NCBI RefSeq assembly: GCF_045055655.1
Contig: NZ_JBANFI010000007.1
Span: 70,405-134,404, forward strand
DNA: 64,000 bases
Reading direction: 5' to 3'
Source of the DNA: Marinospirillum alkalitolerans
GTDB lineage: Bacteria > Pseudomonadota > Gammaproteobacteria > Pseudomonadales > Halomonadaceae
Shown here: piece by piece, positions 8,438 to 17,726 of the stretch
How positions within the stretch are numbered: the stretch's first letter is position 1
How the letters are laid out: each line of letters begins with the position of its first letter
Position numbers and translations under genes: made by a program
The notes under the pieces: model-generated
What the model saw: only the letters and a program-made list of their open reading frames with translations
The model's database searches: none
Told to the model about the DNA's origin: nothing

Positions 8438-10129
8438 ATGCAAGTGCTACAGGATTTTTGGCGCTTAACACGCGCCTATTGGCTGCGTCGTCAGGCCTGG
8501 CCTCAGCTGTTATTGCTTTTGGTGGTGCTGGGGATGAGCCTGTCTTCAGTCTGGTTCTCCGTCCAGATCAATCACTGGAATGGTGATTTTTTTAATGCAC
8601 TCCAAGCCTTGGATGGCGAGGCCATCTACCCGTTGTTATTACAGTTTGTGGGTTTGGTGGCGGCCTTTGTGCTGGTGATGGTGTATGCCGACTATCTGAA
8701 AAAGAAGCTGATGCTAGAGTGGCGACAGTGGATGACGGATGACTATGCCACGCGCTGGTTATCGCCCACGCATCACCACTATCAGCTGCAGCTGACTCAG
8801 CAGGAGCCAGATAACCCTGACCAGCGTATTGCGGAGGATATTCGTATTCTGGTCGAAGACTCGCTCAATCTGCTGGTGTCTTTTTTGCGTTCAGTGCTGA
8901 CGCTCTTCTCCTTTTTAGCCATCTTATGGCAGTTTTCGACGCCGGTGGATTTGAGCTGGATGGGGCTGAACTGGGTCCTGCCCGGCTATCTGGTGTGGGT
9001 CTGTCTGGCCTATACCCTGGTGGGAACCTGGATCACCCACCGTATTGGCCGTGAGCTCCAGCCTCTGAACTATCAGCAGCAGCGTTGTGAGGCCGATCTG
9101 CGACATCTGCTGATGCAGCAGCGTGAATACAGTGAAGCCATCGCTGGCCAGCAGGGTGAAAACTGCGAGCGGCAGCGCCTGCGCACGGGTTTTCAGCAGG
9201 TTGCAGGCAACTGGTATCGCCTGATGCGCCGTGAAAAAAACCTTTCCTTTTTTACCCAGAGCTATGCGCAGGTCACCTCCTTGGCCCCGATCTTTTTTGC
9301 ACTCCCCGCTTTTCTGGCCGGAAGCCTGCTGCTGGGGGGCTTGATGCAGGTGCGTCTGGCCTTTGCTCAGGTGGCGGGAGCGCTGAGCTGGTTTATCTAT
9401 GCCTATCGTGATCTGGCCAGCTGGAGTGCCACCGTGGCCCGTTTGACGCGTTTTCAGCAGCGGATGGCGAGCCTAGAGACCGAGGCCCAGTGGCAGCCAG
9501 CCACAGGGATGAGAATGCAGATCAGCGTCAAGCAGGCCGATCAGAGCCCGCTGCTGGAGATGCCGCCTTGTCGCCTAGAAGCAGGGGATTTTATGCTGAT
9601 CGAAGGCGCCTCTGGCCTTGGCAAATCAAGCCTTTTGCGCACCTTGGCGGGTCACTGGGCTCACTTTAGCGGTGAGATCAAACGCGACCCGCATCTTCTG
9701 TGGGTACCGCAGGATCTCTATCTACCCAGAGTCTCACTGAAATCTCTCTTATGTTATCCACAGCCCGTCACCGCCCAGACCGATGCAGCTTGCCTTGAGG
9801 CTTTGGAGCAGGTTGGGCTGGCGTCGCTGGCGCAGGATCTGCATCAAGAGCAGGAGTGGCGCTTACGTCTTTCAGGTGGCGAGCAGCAAAGGGTGATGTG
9901 GGCGCGCGTGCTGCTCAATCGTCCAGCGATTGCCTTGATGGATGAAACCACCAGCGCCTTGGATACAGCCAGCGCGCTGGCATTGATCCACCAAGTGCGC
10001 CGTGCCTGCCCAGAGTTGATTCTGGTGCTGGTCAGTCATCAGGCCGCGCATGCGGAGGAAGTCACGCAGCGTTTATCTTTTCAAGCAGGCACACCGGCTC
10101 AGGGCGTGTTTAAGGAGCAAAAAGTATGA
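8438..10129 (+). CDS. yddA: fused ABC transporter permease/ATPase (YddA/FusD-like)
   Basis: Inner-membrane half-transporter of the SbmA/BacA-related ABC_membrane_2 family. Several membrane segments fill residues 1-320 (WPQLLLLLVVLGMSLSSVW, LLLQFVGLVAAFVLVMVYADYL and others), followed by an ATPase domain with Walker A GASGLGKSS (about 397), signature LSGGEQQRVMWA (about 485) and Walker B IALMDETTSALD. The 563 residues match E. coli YddA (about 560). It sits between the TonB receptor and the M16 protease and overlaps the latter by ATGA. In the Fus model it is thought to handle the products of ligand digestion; direction and substrate are inferred. A GTG at 8429 is an alternative start. Confidence 0.85.
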   Translation: MQVLQDFWRLTRAYWLRRQAWPQLLLLLVVLGMSLSSVWFSVQINHWNGDFFNALQALDGEAIYPLLLQFVGLVAAFVLVMVYADYLKKKLMLEWRQWMTDDYATRWLSPTHHHYQLQLTQQEPDNPDQRIAEDIRILVEDSLNLLVSFLRSVLTLFSFLAILWQFSTPVDLSWMGLNWVLPGYLVWVCLAYTLVGTWITHRIGRELQPLNYQQQRCEADLRHLLMQQREYSEAIAGQQGENCERQRLRTGFQQVAGNWYRLMRREKNLSFFTQSYAQVTSLAPIFFALPAFLAGSLLLGGLMQVRLAFAQVAGALSWFIYAYRDLASWSATVARLTRFQQRMASLETEAQWQPATGMRMQISVKQADQSPLLEMPPCRLEAGDFMLIEGASGLGKSSLLRTLAGHWAHFSGEIKRDPHLLWVPQDLYLPRVSLKSLLCYPQPVTAQTDAACLEALEQVGLASLAQDLHQEQEWRLRLSGGEQQRVMWARVLLNRPAIALMDETTSALDTASALALIHQVRRACPELILVLVSHQAAHAEEVTQRLSFQAGTPAQGVFKEQKV

Positions 10130-13002
10130 AGTGGAATCCGTCTTTTGATCACAAAAAGACCGCCAAGGGGATGGTTCACATCATCCTGCTGCTGCTCTTG
10201 TTGAGCCAGTTTATGGGATGTGTGGCCTCATCGTCGCATTCCACGCGCGTAGAAGAGGCCTTGCCTGATCATCCTGCCTTGGTCCGCCATACGCTGGCCT
10301 CAGGCACGGAGATGTGGATTTTGCCACGGGCTGGCGAGGCTGTTGAGTTGCGTCTGGTGGTGAATGCCGGTTCTGTCCATGAAGCACCAGATCAGCTGGG
10401 CATCGCGCATCTGGTGGAGCATATGGCCTTTCGTGGTACAGCGGCCTATCCAGCAGCGGAAGCGCAGGCCGAACTGGCCGCGCAGGGGCTGAATCTGGGC
10501 AGTCATGTGAATGCAGCGACCAGTTTTTTTAACACCACCTATCGTCTTTCGTTACCGAATGCCGAGGCATTGCCCGTTGCCTTGCATTTGATGGCCCAGT
10601 GGGCCAATGCCATCACTTTTGATGCCGAGGCGCTGGCGGGTGAGCAGTTGATCGTGCAAGAAGAGTGGCGACTGCGCCAAAGTGGTGGCACGCGCATCAA
10701 CCAGCAGCTGGATGCTGTGCGCTACCAAGGCTCTTTGTTGGCCGAGCGTGAGCCAATAGGGGATCTGACGCAGGTGCTGGGTTTTGATCGTGATGCCCTG
10801 CTGGATTTTTATCAGCAGTGGTATCGTCCTGAACGTATGACTTTGATTTTGGTTGGGGCGGTGGATGTGCAGCAGGTGATCGCGCAGGCTGAAGCCGATT
10901 TTGCCGCCGAGCAGTTTACCCTCTCACCCGCCGGTGCGCCCTTATCGAATGTGGATCTAGCCGCCTTTCCTGCCGCCAGTGCCGCACCGCTTGTCGCGGC
11001 GGTACTTGATCCTGAACAGGGGCAGCGTTTCGTTCAGGTGATGCTCCAGCGCCCTCAGCCTGCGCCCTTAACTCAGGTGAATGGCCAGTTTCGTGATCTG
11101 ATCGATCAGCTTTGGCTGGAGATCCTGACGCATCGTTTCAACCAGCGTGTTGAGCAGGGGGATCTGGCGCGCGGGCAAACTTCTCCTTTTGGGCAGCTGT
11201 TGACGCCTGATTTTCAGCATTATCTGCTGATTCTGCACCCGCAGCAGGGCAACTATGCTCAGGCCGTCGAGGTTGCCGCGCAAGAGCTGGCTCGTTTGAT
11301 GCAGCATCCTGTGCTGGATGAAGAGTTGCATGCCGCCAAGCAGCGGCTGCTCCATCAGCGTGGCGATCAAGCCCGTTTTGCCGCCGCCGTGCCGCCTGCG
11401 CGCCTTGCTGATCGCTTGGCCAATGCAGCGGTGTATCAGCTCCCTGTGCTCAGTGAGGCGCAGGAGTTTGAGCTGACACAGCAGCTGTTATCAGGCATCA
11501 GTGCCGCGCACTTACAGGCCGCCTTGTTGGAGCTAGAGGCCCAGGCGCAAGTCAAGCTGGCTTTGATCGGCCCCAGCAGTGATGCTGAACCCATTGCCGC
11601 GACCGATTTTGCGGCGCTGTGGCAGCAGACCCTAGCTAGGCCTCAGTCGCCTTGGGTCATGCAGCAGGCTGCCGTAGCCTCTTTGCCGGCGTTAGTGCAA
11701 GCGCCGCTGGTGCAGCGTAGGCAGCTGCCTGCCTTGTCAACCGAGGGTGCGCGCACTGAACGCCTGACGCTGAGTAATGGGATGACGCTGCTCTGGCGTC
11801 AAGATCCAGCACTGGATGCCCAGTTGCATCTGGATGTGCGCTTCCCCGGCGGGCGCTCTTTGGAAGACGAGCACGGCCCAGCATGGGTTTTCTGGTCGAT
11901 GATGCTGCCTGAGGCCTGTGGCTATGGTGATATCTCTGCCGCTGATGTGGCCCGTTTTGCACGCACCCATCAGCTTCAGGTGCGCCCCTATGTGGAGGAG
12001 TTGCATCATGGCTTTCGTGCGAGCGCCAGCCCCGCGCAACTGGAGCCTTTGCTGCAAGTCTTGCAGCTCAAAATGGCGGCGCCGCGCTATTGTGAAGCTG
12101 GCCTAGTACGCTGGCGTGAGCGGTTGCAACAGCAGCAGCAGCAGCAACATCAGCCTGTCGAGCAGTCTTTTGCTCAGCAGCTTCAGGCGCTGGCTTTTGA
12201 ATCTGGACATTTGATGCAGCCAGCCGCCTTATTACAGCAGCTCGATGCCCTGCCGCTTGAACAGCTGGCCGAACAGCGCGAGCGTTTATTCGCGCAGGCT
12301 TCTGCTGGGCGGATTGGGCTGGCGAGCCGTCCACTGCCTGAGCAGCTGCAAGTGCGCCTACCCGCTTGGTTGGCTGCACTGCACACCAGTGATGCACCGG
12401 CGATCACTTGGCAGGATCGCGGTTTGCGTCCTGTTGCACAATCCATGCAAGCCAGTTGGCCGATCAACCTGAGCCCAAAAACGCAGGTTCAAATCCATTA
12501 CAGTCAACCCACCCACTGGTCTGCTGAGCGGCAAATTGCGCTGGAGCTGTTAGAAACCTGGGTGCATCAGCGTCTGCAAGCCAGATTGCGCCAAGATCTT
12601 TCTGGGGTGTACAGCTTTGGTATGCATCACCTGTTGGCGCGTGATCCTGAGGCCTATTATCTGGGTCGTCTGAACTTCAGTAGCGCACCAGAGCGAGCTG
12701 AAGAACTGATTGAGGCCGCGCTGCAAGAAATCGCGCAGCTGCGTCAAACACCGCCGACAGCGGCAGAATGGCGACAGGCGCAGGAAACCTGGCGTCTTGG
12801 TCTGGCAGAGCGTGAGGCACAGGCAGCCTATTGGAGCGCCGCGCTGGCGCAAACCCAAACGCCAGCACAAGAAGAACAGCTGGCGCTGGCAGCAGGGCAA
12901 GCGGCTGCTCTTTCTGCTGAGAGGGCACACGCCTTGTTGGTTGAATGGCTGGCTGGGCCGGTGAAAATCTTCCAGCTCACGCCGCGCAGAGAAGAAGGGT
13001 AG
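10126..13002 (+). CDS. pqqL: periplasmic M16 zinc protease (PqqL/FusC-like), putative lipoprotein
   Basis: Insulinase/pitrilysin-family protease, 958 residues with two tandem M16 units. The inverted zinc motif HLVEH is at residues 95-99 with candidate distal ligands E173 and E180. The second half (from about 540) lacks an HxxEH motif, as is usual. Residues 16-31 are a hydrophobic export segment ending in FMGC, so the protein may be lipidated at Cys31. Around residue 665 a CAG run encodes consecutive glutamines. In Pectobacterium FusC cleaves imported ferredoxin, and E. coli PqqL is the homologue. The start overlaps the ABC gene stop. This is the last gene of the operon; GTAG is followed directly by a leader-like inverted repeat. 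Confidence 0.87.
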   Translation: MKWNPSFDHKKTAKGMVHIILLLLLLSQFMGCVASSSHSTRVEEALPDHPALVRHTLASGTEMWILPRAGEAVELRLVVNAGSVHEAPDQLGIAHLVEHMAFRGTAAYPAAEAQAELAAQGLNLGSHVNAATSFFNTTYRLSLPNAEALPVALHLMAQWANAITFDAEALAGEQLIVQEEWRLRQSGGTRINQQLDAVRYQGSLLAEREPIGDLTQVLGFDRDALLDFYQQWYRPERMTLILVGAVDVQQVIAQAEADFAAEQFTLSPAGAPLSNVDLAAFPAASAAPLVAAVLDPEQGQRFVQVMLQRPQPAPLTQVNGQFRDLIDQLWLEILTHRFNQRVEQGDLARGQTSPFGQLLTPDFQHYLLILHPQQGNYAQAVEVAAQELARLMQHPVLDEELHAAKQRLLHQRGDQARFAAAVPPARLADRLANAAVYQLPVLSEAQEFELTQQLLSGISAAHLQAALLELEAQAQVKLALIGPSSDAEPIAATDFAALWQQTLARPQSPWVMQQAAVASLPALVQAPLVQRRQLPALSTEGARTERLTLSNGMTLLWRQDPALDAQLHLDVRFPGGRSLEDEHGPAWVFWSMMLPEACGYGDISAADVARFARTHQLQVRPYVEELHHGFRASASPAQLEPLLQVLQLKMAAPRYCEAGLVRWRERLQQQQQQQHQPVEQSFAQQLQALAFESGHLMQPAALLQQLDALPLEQLAEQRERLFAQASAGRIGLASRPLPEQLQVRLPAWLAALHTSDAPAITWQDRGLRPVAQSMQASWPINLSPKTQVQIHYSQPTHWSAERQIALELLETWVHQRLQARLRQDLSGVYSFGMHHLLARDPEAYYLGRLNFSSAPERAEELIEAALQEIAQLRQTPPTAAEWRQAQETWRLGLAEREAQAAYWSAALAQTQTPAQEEQLALAAGQAAALSAERAHALLVEWLAGPVKIFQLTPRREEG

Positions 13003-13015
13003 AATAGCCTTTTGG

Positions 13016-13082
13016 GATCATCTTGCTGTGGTGGCCTTGCTGAGGCAGGTCGCCATAGACCCGCTGTCCAGCCAAGATGATC
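13016..13082 (+). ncRNA. candidate structured leader RNA of the radical SAM gene
   Basis: A perfect 10-bp inverted repeat, GATCATCTTG (13016-13025) and CAAGATGATC (13073-13082), encloses 47 bases that contain a second hairpin (TGGCCTTGC with GCAGGTCGCCA). The right arm ends 30 bases before the start codon of the next gene. It matches no riboswitch class I know. It may be a leader regulating the radical SAM gene, or an operon-end structure. Confidence 0.45.
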
Positions 13083-13111
13083 AACGCCAGAGGCAATAAG
13101 GAGAAGGGAGT

Positions 13112-14623
13112 ATGCCCAAGACAAGGTGGACGTCAGCCGCCCCCGCTGATCAAACCGCGCCTGCCATGCAGCAGGTTTTTGAGGCGGGTGAGCGCCATCA
13201 TCATATCGCCAATACGGCCTATCCGCTGGCACATCAGCAGACGTGGAAGCCTTATCGCGTGCGCCAGAATGAGCAGGCCGAGCGCCTGGTGAAAGCCTTT
13301 GACGGTCTGGATCAGCTGACGCTCTATTCTCATCTGCCTTTTTGTGAAACCCGCTGCTATTTCTGTGAATACACAGTGGTTGGGCGCGCCGAGCTAGCCC
13401 ATACCTCGCTGTATATGCAGTATCTGGGGCAGGAGCTGGCCGCCTATCGTGCATTACTGGGGCCGCGTGAGTTGCTGGGATGGGATATCGGCGGGGGAAC
13501 GCCTTCTTTTGTGGATGCGGCTTTGATTGATCAGCATATTGAGCAGGTGACCCGCCACTTTCACCTGGTTGACGGCGCGAAGGTCAGCATTGAAACCACG
13601 CCGAAGATCGCAGCAGCTGAACCAGAAAAAATAGCGGCCTATTTTGCAGCGGGTATTCGGCGTATCAGCATGGGGATTCAGGTCACGCAGCCGGATCTAC
13701 TCAAGGTGCTGGGCCGTGAAGAGAATGGTATCGCGCAGATTGATCAGGCGGTGGCTCATATTCGTCGTGCCGGATTCACCGAGTTCAACATTGATTTGAT
13801 GTATGGTTTTGCTGGCCAGTCACTGGCCTCGTGGGAGGCCACGCTGCGTTATGCGCTGGCGATGCAGCCTGAGTTCATCACCCTCTATCGAATGCGTTAT
13901 AAGTTAACGCGTATTTCTAGCCAAGCGGATCAGGTCACCCCTGAGCAGGTGCGCTTGCAGTCTCAATTGGCGAAGACCCTGCTGAAAGAGGCCGGTTATT
14001 GGGCCAATCCGGGTAAGAACACCTTTAGTCGCCTGCCAGCCCAAACAGGCACCAGCAGTTATCTGACGCAGCGTGTCATTCACGGGCGCTCTTATCTGGG
14101 CTTGGGTCTGGGAGCGCAATCGATGACGGACACCAGCATTAGCTACAACGCTGGTGCGGTAGGCAAGAATCTGGCCCCCTATTTTAAGCGTCTGGATCAG
14201 CAGCAGTTACCCCTTCAGGATTTTTATGATCTGCCCGCGATTCAGATGATGGCCAAGATGGTGGCGGTCAGCTTCTACTTTGGTGAGGTGAATCTGGCTG
14301 CCTTCGAGCGCAAGTTTGGCCTGCCTTTAGAAGCCGCCTACCCAGAAGCAGTGGACTATGCGCTGCAACAGGGTTTGATGCACTACACGGATTCGCGCAA
14401 TGGTCAGGAATGGCCGGATCAGCCGCGACGCAGCCTCTCCCTCACAGACAAGGGGGCGGCCCACTTTAATGGCAGCATTGCGCTTTTTTACGCCCCTTCG
14501 GTACAAAACTACCTGCTTGAGAAGAATGTAGCTGAGGATTTAGCCCGCCAAGAGCGCGCAGCGCAGCAGGTGTTTGAGCGTAACCAGCGCATTGCCTCTG
14601 TGCCCTTGTCGGCGACAGACTAA
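13112..14623 (+). CDS. HemN-like radical SAM protein (coproporphyrinogen III oxidase family)
   Basis: A 503-residue radical SAM enzyme of the HemN/HemW superfamily. The [4Fe-4S] motif is C78-x3-C82-x2-C85 in PFCETRCYFCEY, followed by IGGGTPSF, IETTPKIAA and RISMGIQ, which bind SAM as in HemN. The residue after the third Cys is Glu-Tyr, where true HemN has a further Cys, so it may not be the heme-pathway oxidase. ChuW/HutW-type heme-opening enzymes belong to the same superfamily, and the iron-import operon just upstream makes an iron or heme role possible (inference). AGAAGGGAG provides the ribosome site. Its stop overlaps the convergent tmcA stop. Confidence 0.75.
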   Translation: MPKTRWTSAAPADQTAPAMQQVFEAGERHHHIANTAYPLAHQQTWKPYRVRQNEQAERLVKAFDGLDQLTLYSHLPFCETRCYFCEYTVVGRAELAHTSLYMQYLGQELAAYRALLGPRELLGWDIGGGTPSFVDAALIDQHIEQVTRHFHLVDGAKVSIETTPKIAAAEPEKIAAYFAAGIRRISMGIQVTQPDLLKVLGREENGIAQIDQAVAHIRRAGFTEFNIDLMYGFAGQSLASWEATLRYALAMQPEFITLYRMRYKLTRISSQADQVTPEQVRLQSQLAKTLLKEAGYWANPGKNTFSRLPAQTGTSSYLTQRVIHGRSYLGLGLGAQSMTDTSISYNAGAVGKNLAPYFKRLDQQQLPLQDFYDLPAIQMMAKMVAVSFYFGEVNLAAFERKFGLPLEAAYPEAVDYALQQGLMHYTDSRNGQEWPDQPRRSLSLTDKGAAHFNGSIALFYAPSVQNYLLEKNVAEDLARQERAAQQVFERNQRIASVPLSATD

Positions 14624-16803
14624 TCTGACGCGCCACGCGCGAGAGTCAGGTGGGTGGCGGTGGCCGCATCGAAGCTGCGCAGACTAGCACGCAGTTTTTT
14701 CTCCTGAGCTTTGCGCCCCAAGCCTTGGAGTTCAGGCAGCTGATCCCAGCTGTGTCCCTGAATTAACCAGCGGATCCAGCTGTGCCATGCTGGGTCCTGA
14801 GCCACGGCATCGGATGCTTGAGCAAGACGGAAGCAGAGCCAGCGCCGCAGTGCCGTTAGGCTCATCATCAGTGGACGATGGCCTTGGGCGCAGGCATGGA
14901 TTTCAGCCGCATCCGCCGCTTGCCAAACCCCTGCAGGGAGTTGACGCAGGATCAAGCGCAGGAGTTCGGCATCCAGGGCGGCATAATGCACGGGGCCATC
15001 ATCACCAAGGCGCTCAGCAAAGCGCGCCGTACACTGCGCCAGACACTGCTGCCCAGCGGGGCTGAGTCCCAAGCCCATCTGTAGCGGAGGTTCACCACTG
15101 GCCAGATCCTGTGTCATCCCCAGACGCAATACCTGCCAGCCCAGTGCTTGCCAAAAGCGCGCCAGTCTTGCTGTGGCCCCAAAACTGCTGCCCAGCGCAT
15201 CGATTCCCTCGGTGGCGGCTGCTTGGTGTTGAATCCAATCCATCAGCTGGCGACCCCACCTCTGCCCTTGATATGGCGGCTGAATCGCAAGGCGTTGAAT
15301 ACGCCACCAGCGCAGCTGTGCCGCCGCCGGCATGGCGGCATGAAAGGCCAGTGATTGCGCCAGCAGATGGCCTTGTGGGCGTCGCTGGCCAAGATAGATG
15401 GCATCAGCCAAGTCCGCTGGAAACCTACCCTCCTGTTGGATCATCGCCAGTCCAATCAGCGTGCCAGTGGGTTGATCACAAAGCAGCGCTAACTTCAGAT
15501 CTGGGCCATCAAGTAGCTGGCGCAAATCCTCTGCGCGTGTGCGGTAGTGGGCCAGACGCAGCAGGCTAAACACCTGATGCAACAGTGCGGGTTGGGCGGC
15601 CAGCTCAGCTTGCGTGATCCAGGCGATCTGAGGCTGAATCTGCACAGGCATAGCCTGCAAGGGTGCAGGTTGGAGCAAAAGCAGACGCTCGATCAGCCCT
15701 TCTAGGGGGTCCGCCTCAGCCCAGCGCAGCGGTTGATGGAGTTCAAGCCAGAGTGCTTGTGGTTGGATGGCCAGCAGTGCCGCCCGAAAGCGCAGGTCAA
15801 AACCTCGCCCGCTGCCTTCATAGCCTTGTAAGGTGGTGGCATAGAGACTGGCCGGATAGCGGCTGATCAGTTGGTTGAGCTGGGCGATCGGCAGTGCGGC
15901 GGCTTCATCCAGCAGCAACCAGTCGCCTGCTTGGTGTTCGGCCAGCAGCGCATCAGGAGCAACAAAGCGCACGGTGGCGCTGGCGGGTCGATGTTGATCT
16001 AGCCAGTGGAGCAGTTCGCTCGCCGCTGCAGCAGAAGGCGCACTGACTAAAAGATGCCCCTCAGGCCGCTGCGCGAATAATCCCAGCGCTACCAAGCCCA
16101 ATGCGGCGCTCTTGCCTCGGCCACGCGCTGCGGTCAGCACCGCGGCCTGGCCTTGCTCTAGCTGTGCCAACAGCTGTTGGACCACCTGAGCCTGCTCATC
16201 GGTGAAACTGGTCTGGCGCTCACTGGGTGGGGGCTGCCAGAGGGTCTCGCTGAGGTCGATTGGGCTGGCACTCAGACGGGTTGGGCGCGGCTGGCCTTGC
16301 TGCCAATGAATCAGCTCTTGGCGTGCGGCGGCTTGTTGCAACTGCTGTTCGCAGTGGGCGATAAAAAAATGGCTGAGCTGCTCGGGTTGATAGGGCCAGG
16401 CCGCAAGGCGTCGATAATCGCCATCGACCTGCTGTGCCCAGTCTTTCGGTGTTAGCAGCAGCAGCCAGCCGCCTGCCTTGAGTGTGCCGGCCATCACGCC
16501 CAGCGCATCGGGCATCAGCCCAGCATGGGTGTCGATCACCAGCCAATCGAGTTCTTGTCCTAAAAACTGACGCGCTTGTTTGGCGGGGACCCAGGCCAGT
16601 GATTGATCTTCACGCAGGCTGGGGCGATGGGGTGGCTCCGCGCTAAAAAGCCACGCACCCTGCTGCCAGTGGTGTTGGCTGGAGAGCCGACGCGCCTGCT
16701 CCTGTGTCCAGTCTGCTGAGCCTTCAAGCCACAAGATCTGGCGCTGCCCAGAGGGAGAGTGAAGGACATGGCTCGGTGGAGAAGAAGAGGGCCGACTAGG
16801 CAT
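14620..16803 (-). CDS. tmcA: tRNA(Met) cytidine acetyltransferase TmcA
   Basis: TmcA acetylates the wobble cytidine (ac4C34) of elongator tRNA-Met using acetyl-CoA and ATP. The N-terminal domain (about 1-150) is followed by a RecD-like helicase domain with Walker A ARGRGKSA and LLLDEAAALPI, then the YATTLQGYEGSGRGFDLRF stretch typical of TmcA. A GNAT domain with PPYQGQRWGRQLMDW near residue 520 binds acetyl-CoA. The 727 residues match the family (E. coli 671). I start at 16803 because this ATG overlaps the TGA of the upstream gene (TGATG), giving translational coupling. It is the last gene of an fdhD-regulator-tmcA transcript, an unusual place for a tRNA enzyme. Confidence 0.93.
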   Translation of the reverse strand: MPSRPSSSPPSHVLHSPSGQRQILWLEGSADWTQEQARRLSSQHHWQQGAWLFSAEPPHRPSLREDQSLAWVPAKQARQFLGQELDWLVIDTHAGLMPDALGVMAGTLKAGGWLLLLTPKDWAQQVDGDYRRLAAWPYQPEQLSHFFIAHCEQQLQQAAARQELIHWQQGQPRPTRLSASPIDLSETLWQPPPSERQTSFTDEQAQVVQQLLAQLEQGQAAVLTAARGRGKSAALGLVALGLFAQRPEGHLLVSAPSAAAASELLHWLDQHRPASATVRFVAPDALLAEHQAGDWLLLDEAAALPIAQLNQLISRYPASLYATTLQGYEGSGRGFDLRFRAALLAIQPQALWLELHQPLRWAEADPLEGLIERLLLLQPAPLQAMPVQIQPQIAWITQAELAAQPALLHQVFSLLRLAHYRTRAEDLRQLLDGPDLKLALLCDQPTGTLIGLAMIQQEGRFPADLADAIYLGQRRPQGHLLAQSLAFHAAMPAAAQLRWWRIQRLAIQPPYQGQRWGRQLMDWIQHQAAATEGIDALGSSFGATARLARFWQALGWQVLRLGMTQDLASGEPPLQMGLGLSPAGQQCLAQCTARFAERLGDDGPVHYAALDAELLRLILRQLPAGVWQAADAAEIHACAQGHRPLMMSLTALRRWLCFRLAQASDAVAQDPAWHSWIRWLIQGHSWDQLPELQGLGRKAQEKKLRASLRSFDAATATHLTLARGASD

Positions 16804-17726
16804 CAACTGGATTCTCTTTGTTCGCCATTCCAAGTGAGGCGGCCGCTGAGCGAGACATCATAACCCTGTAGGTGCTGTGCCGCACGCCGCCCTTCAGCGC
16901 TGTTCAGCCAATCAAACACCTGCTGAATCAAGGTGCGGAAAAACACCTGTCGTGGCAGTACCAGATCAAAGGATTCTTGATAGATCGGCACAAAATGCAA
17001 GCCAGCTTCCACGGCCACGGCCTCTGCTCCTGGCCCCAGATCAGCCTGTCCGCGTGTGATGGCGGCCGCGACTTCTTGCTCGGTTAGGGCAATGCAGCTG
17101 GCCTTGAGGCGCTGGATATCCAAATGCTGCTCTTGGAGCCAGTCCTTTAAAAAGCGCTGGGCACCGGCCCCCTCTTGGCGCACCACCCAGTTCAGGCGAT
17201 ACAGGGCCTCACCTTGGCGTCCGGCCTCTTGCAGCTGCTGAGCCAGCTGGGCATCGCGCATCATCAATCCTTGTTGGCGCTGATAAAGATGGACCAGAAC
17301 CCAGTGACGTGCTCCGGCGTATTGGCGGATCAAACCAGGATGACGCAGATGGCTTTCTTCGGCGCGGCCCCAGTGTACGGCGCAGGCATCGATCAGCCCT
17401 TGAGACAGTAGCGACAGGCCTGCCTGGGTGCCCGTGGGCATATAGCTATAGAGTGCTTGATACTGCTGCGCCTTCATCAAGCGCAAGAGTGCAAAGCGCA
17501 GCAACGGATCATCACTGCCTGCCAGCAACAGCCGATCTGTCAGCAGGCCGTGATGGCTAGATTCGAGCAGCCATTGATCCACCAAGCTGCGTGGAAAGAG
17601 CCACTTGCCTGTGACCTTGGTGGCAGGTAGGTGCCCATCACTGGCCAGCTGATAGACCTTCTTTTCATTCAGATGCAGATACTGGGCGACCTCTTTCACC
17701 GTCATATAGGGTGAGCTGTGGGTCAT
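16803..17726 (-). CDS. excisionase-type HTH regulator with PBP-like sensor domain
   Basis: A 307-residue predicted one-component regulator. Residues 7-55 are an excisionase/MerR-like HTH (MTVKEVAQYLHLNEKKVYQLASDGHLPATKVTGKW), followed by a periplasmic-binding-protein-like domain (about 65-295) of the kind also found in MoeA-linked and molybdate-related regulators, with the QGLIDACAVHWGR and ITRGQADLGPGAEAVA stretches typical of that fold. It has no signal peptide, so the domain senses a cytoplasmic ligand. It overlaps fdhD by ATGA and tmcA by TGATG. The context suggests a role in oxyanion or cofactor control of formate dehydrogenase genes; the ligand and targets are not known. Confidence 0.8.
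   Translation of the reverse strand: MTHSSPYMTVKEVAQYLHLNEKKVYQLASDGHLPATKVTGKWLFPRSLVDQWLLESSHHGLLTDRLLLAGSDDPLLRFALLRLMKAQQYQALYSYMPTGTQAGLSLLSQGLIDACAVHWGRAEESHLRHPGLIRQYAGARHWVLVHLYQRQQGLMMRDAQLAQQLQEAGRQGEALYRLNWVVRQEGAGAQRFLKDWLQEQHLDIQRLKASCIALTEQEVAAAITRGQADLGPGAEAVAVEAGLHFVPIYQESFDLVLPRQVFFRTLIQQVFDWLNSAEGRRAAQHLQGYDVSLSGRLTWNGEQRESS

Noticed and set aside
12128..12148. CAG repeat as a contingency tract
   Set aside because: It encodes a short glutamine run inside the M16 protease in frame. Trinucleotide units do not shift the frame, and the interruption by CAA makes slippage less likely.
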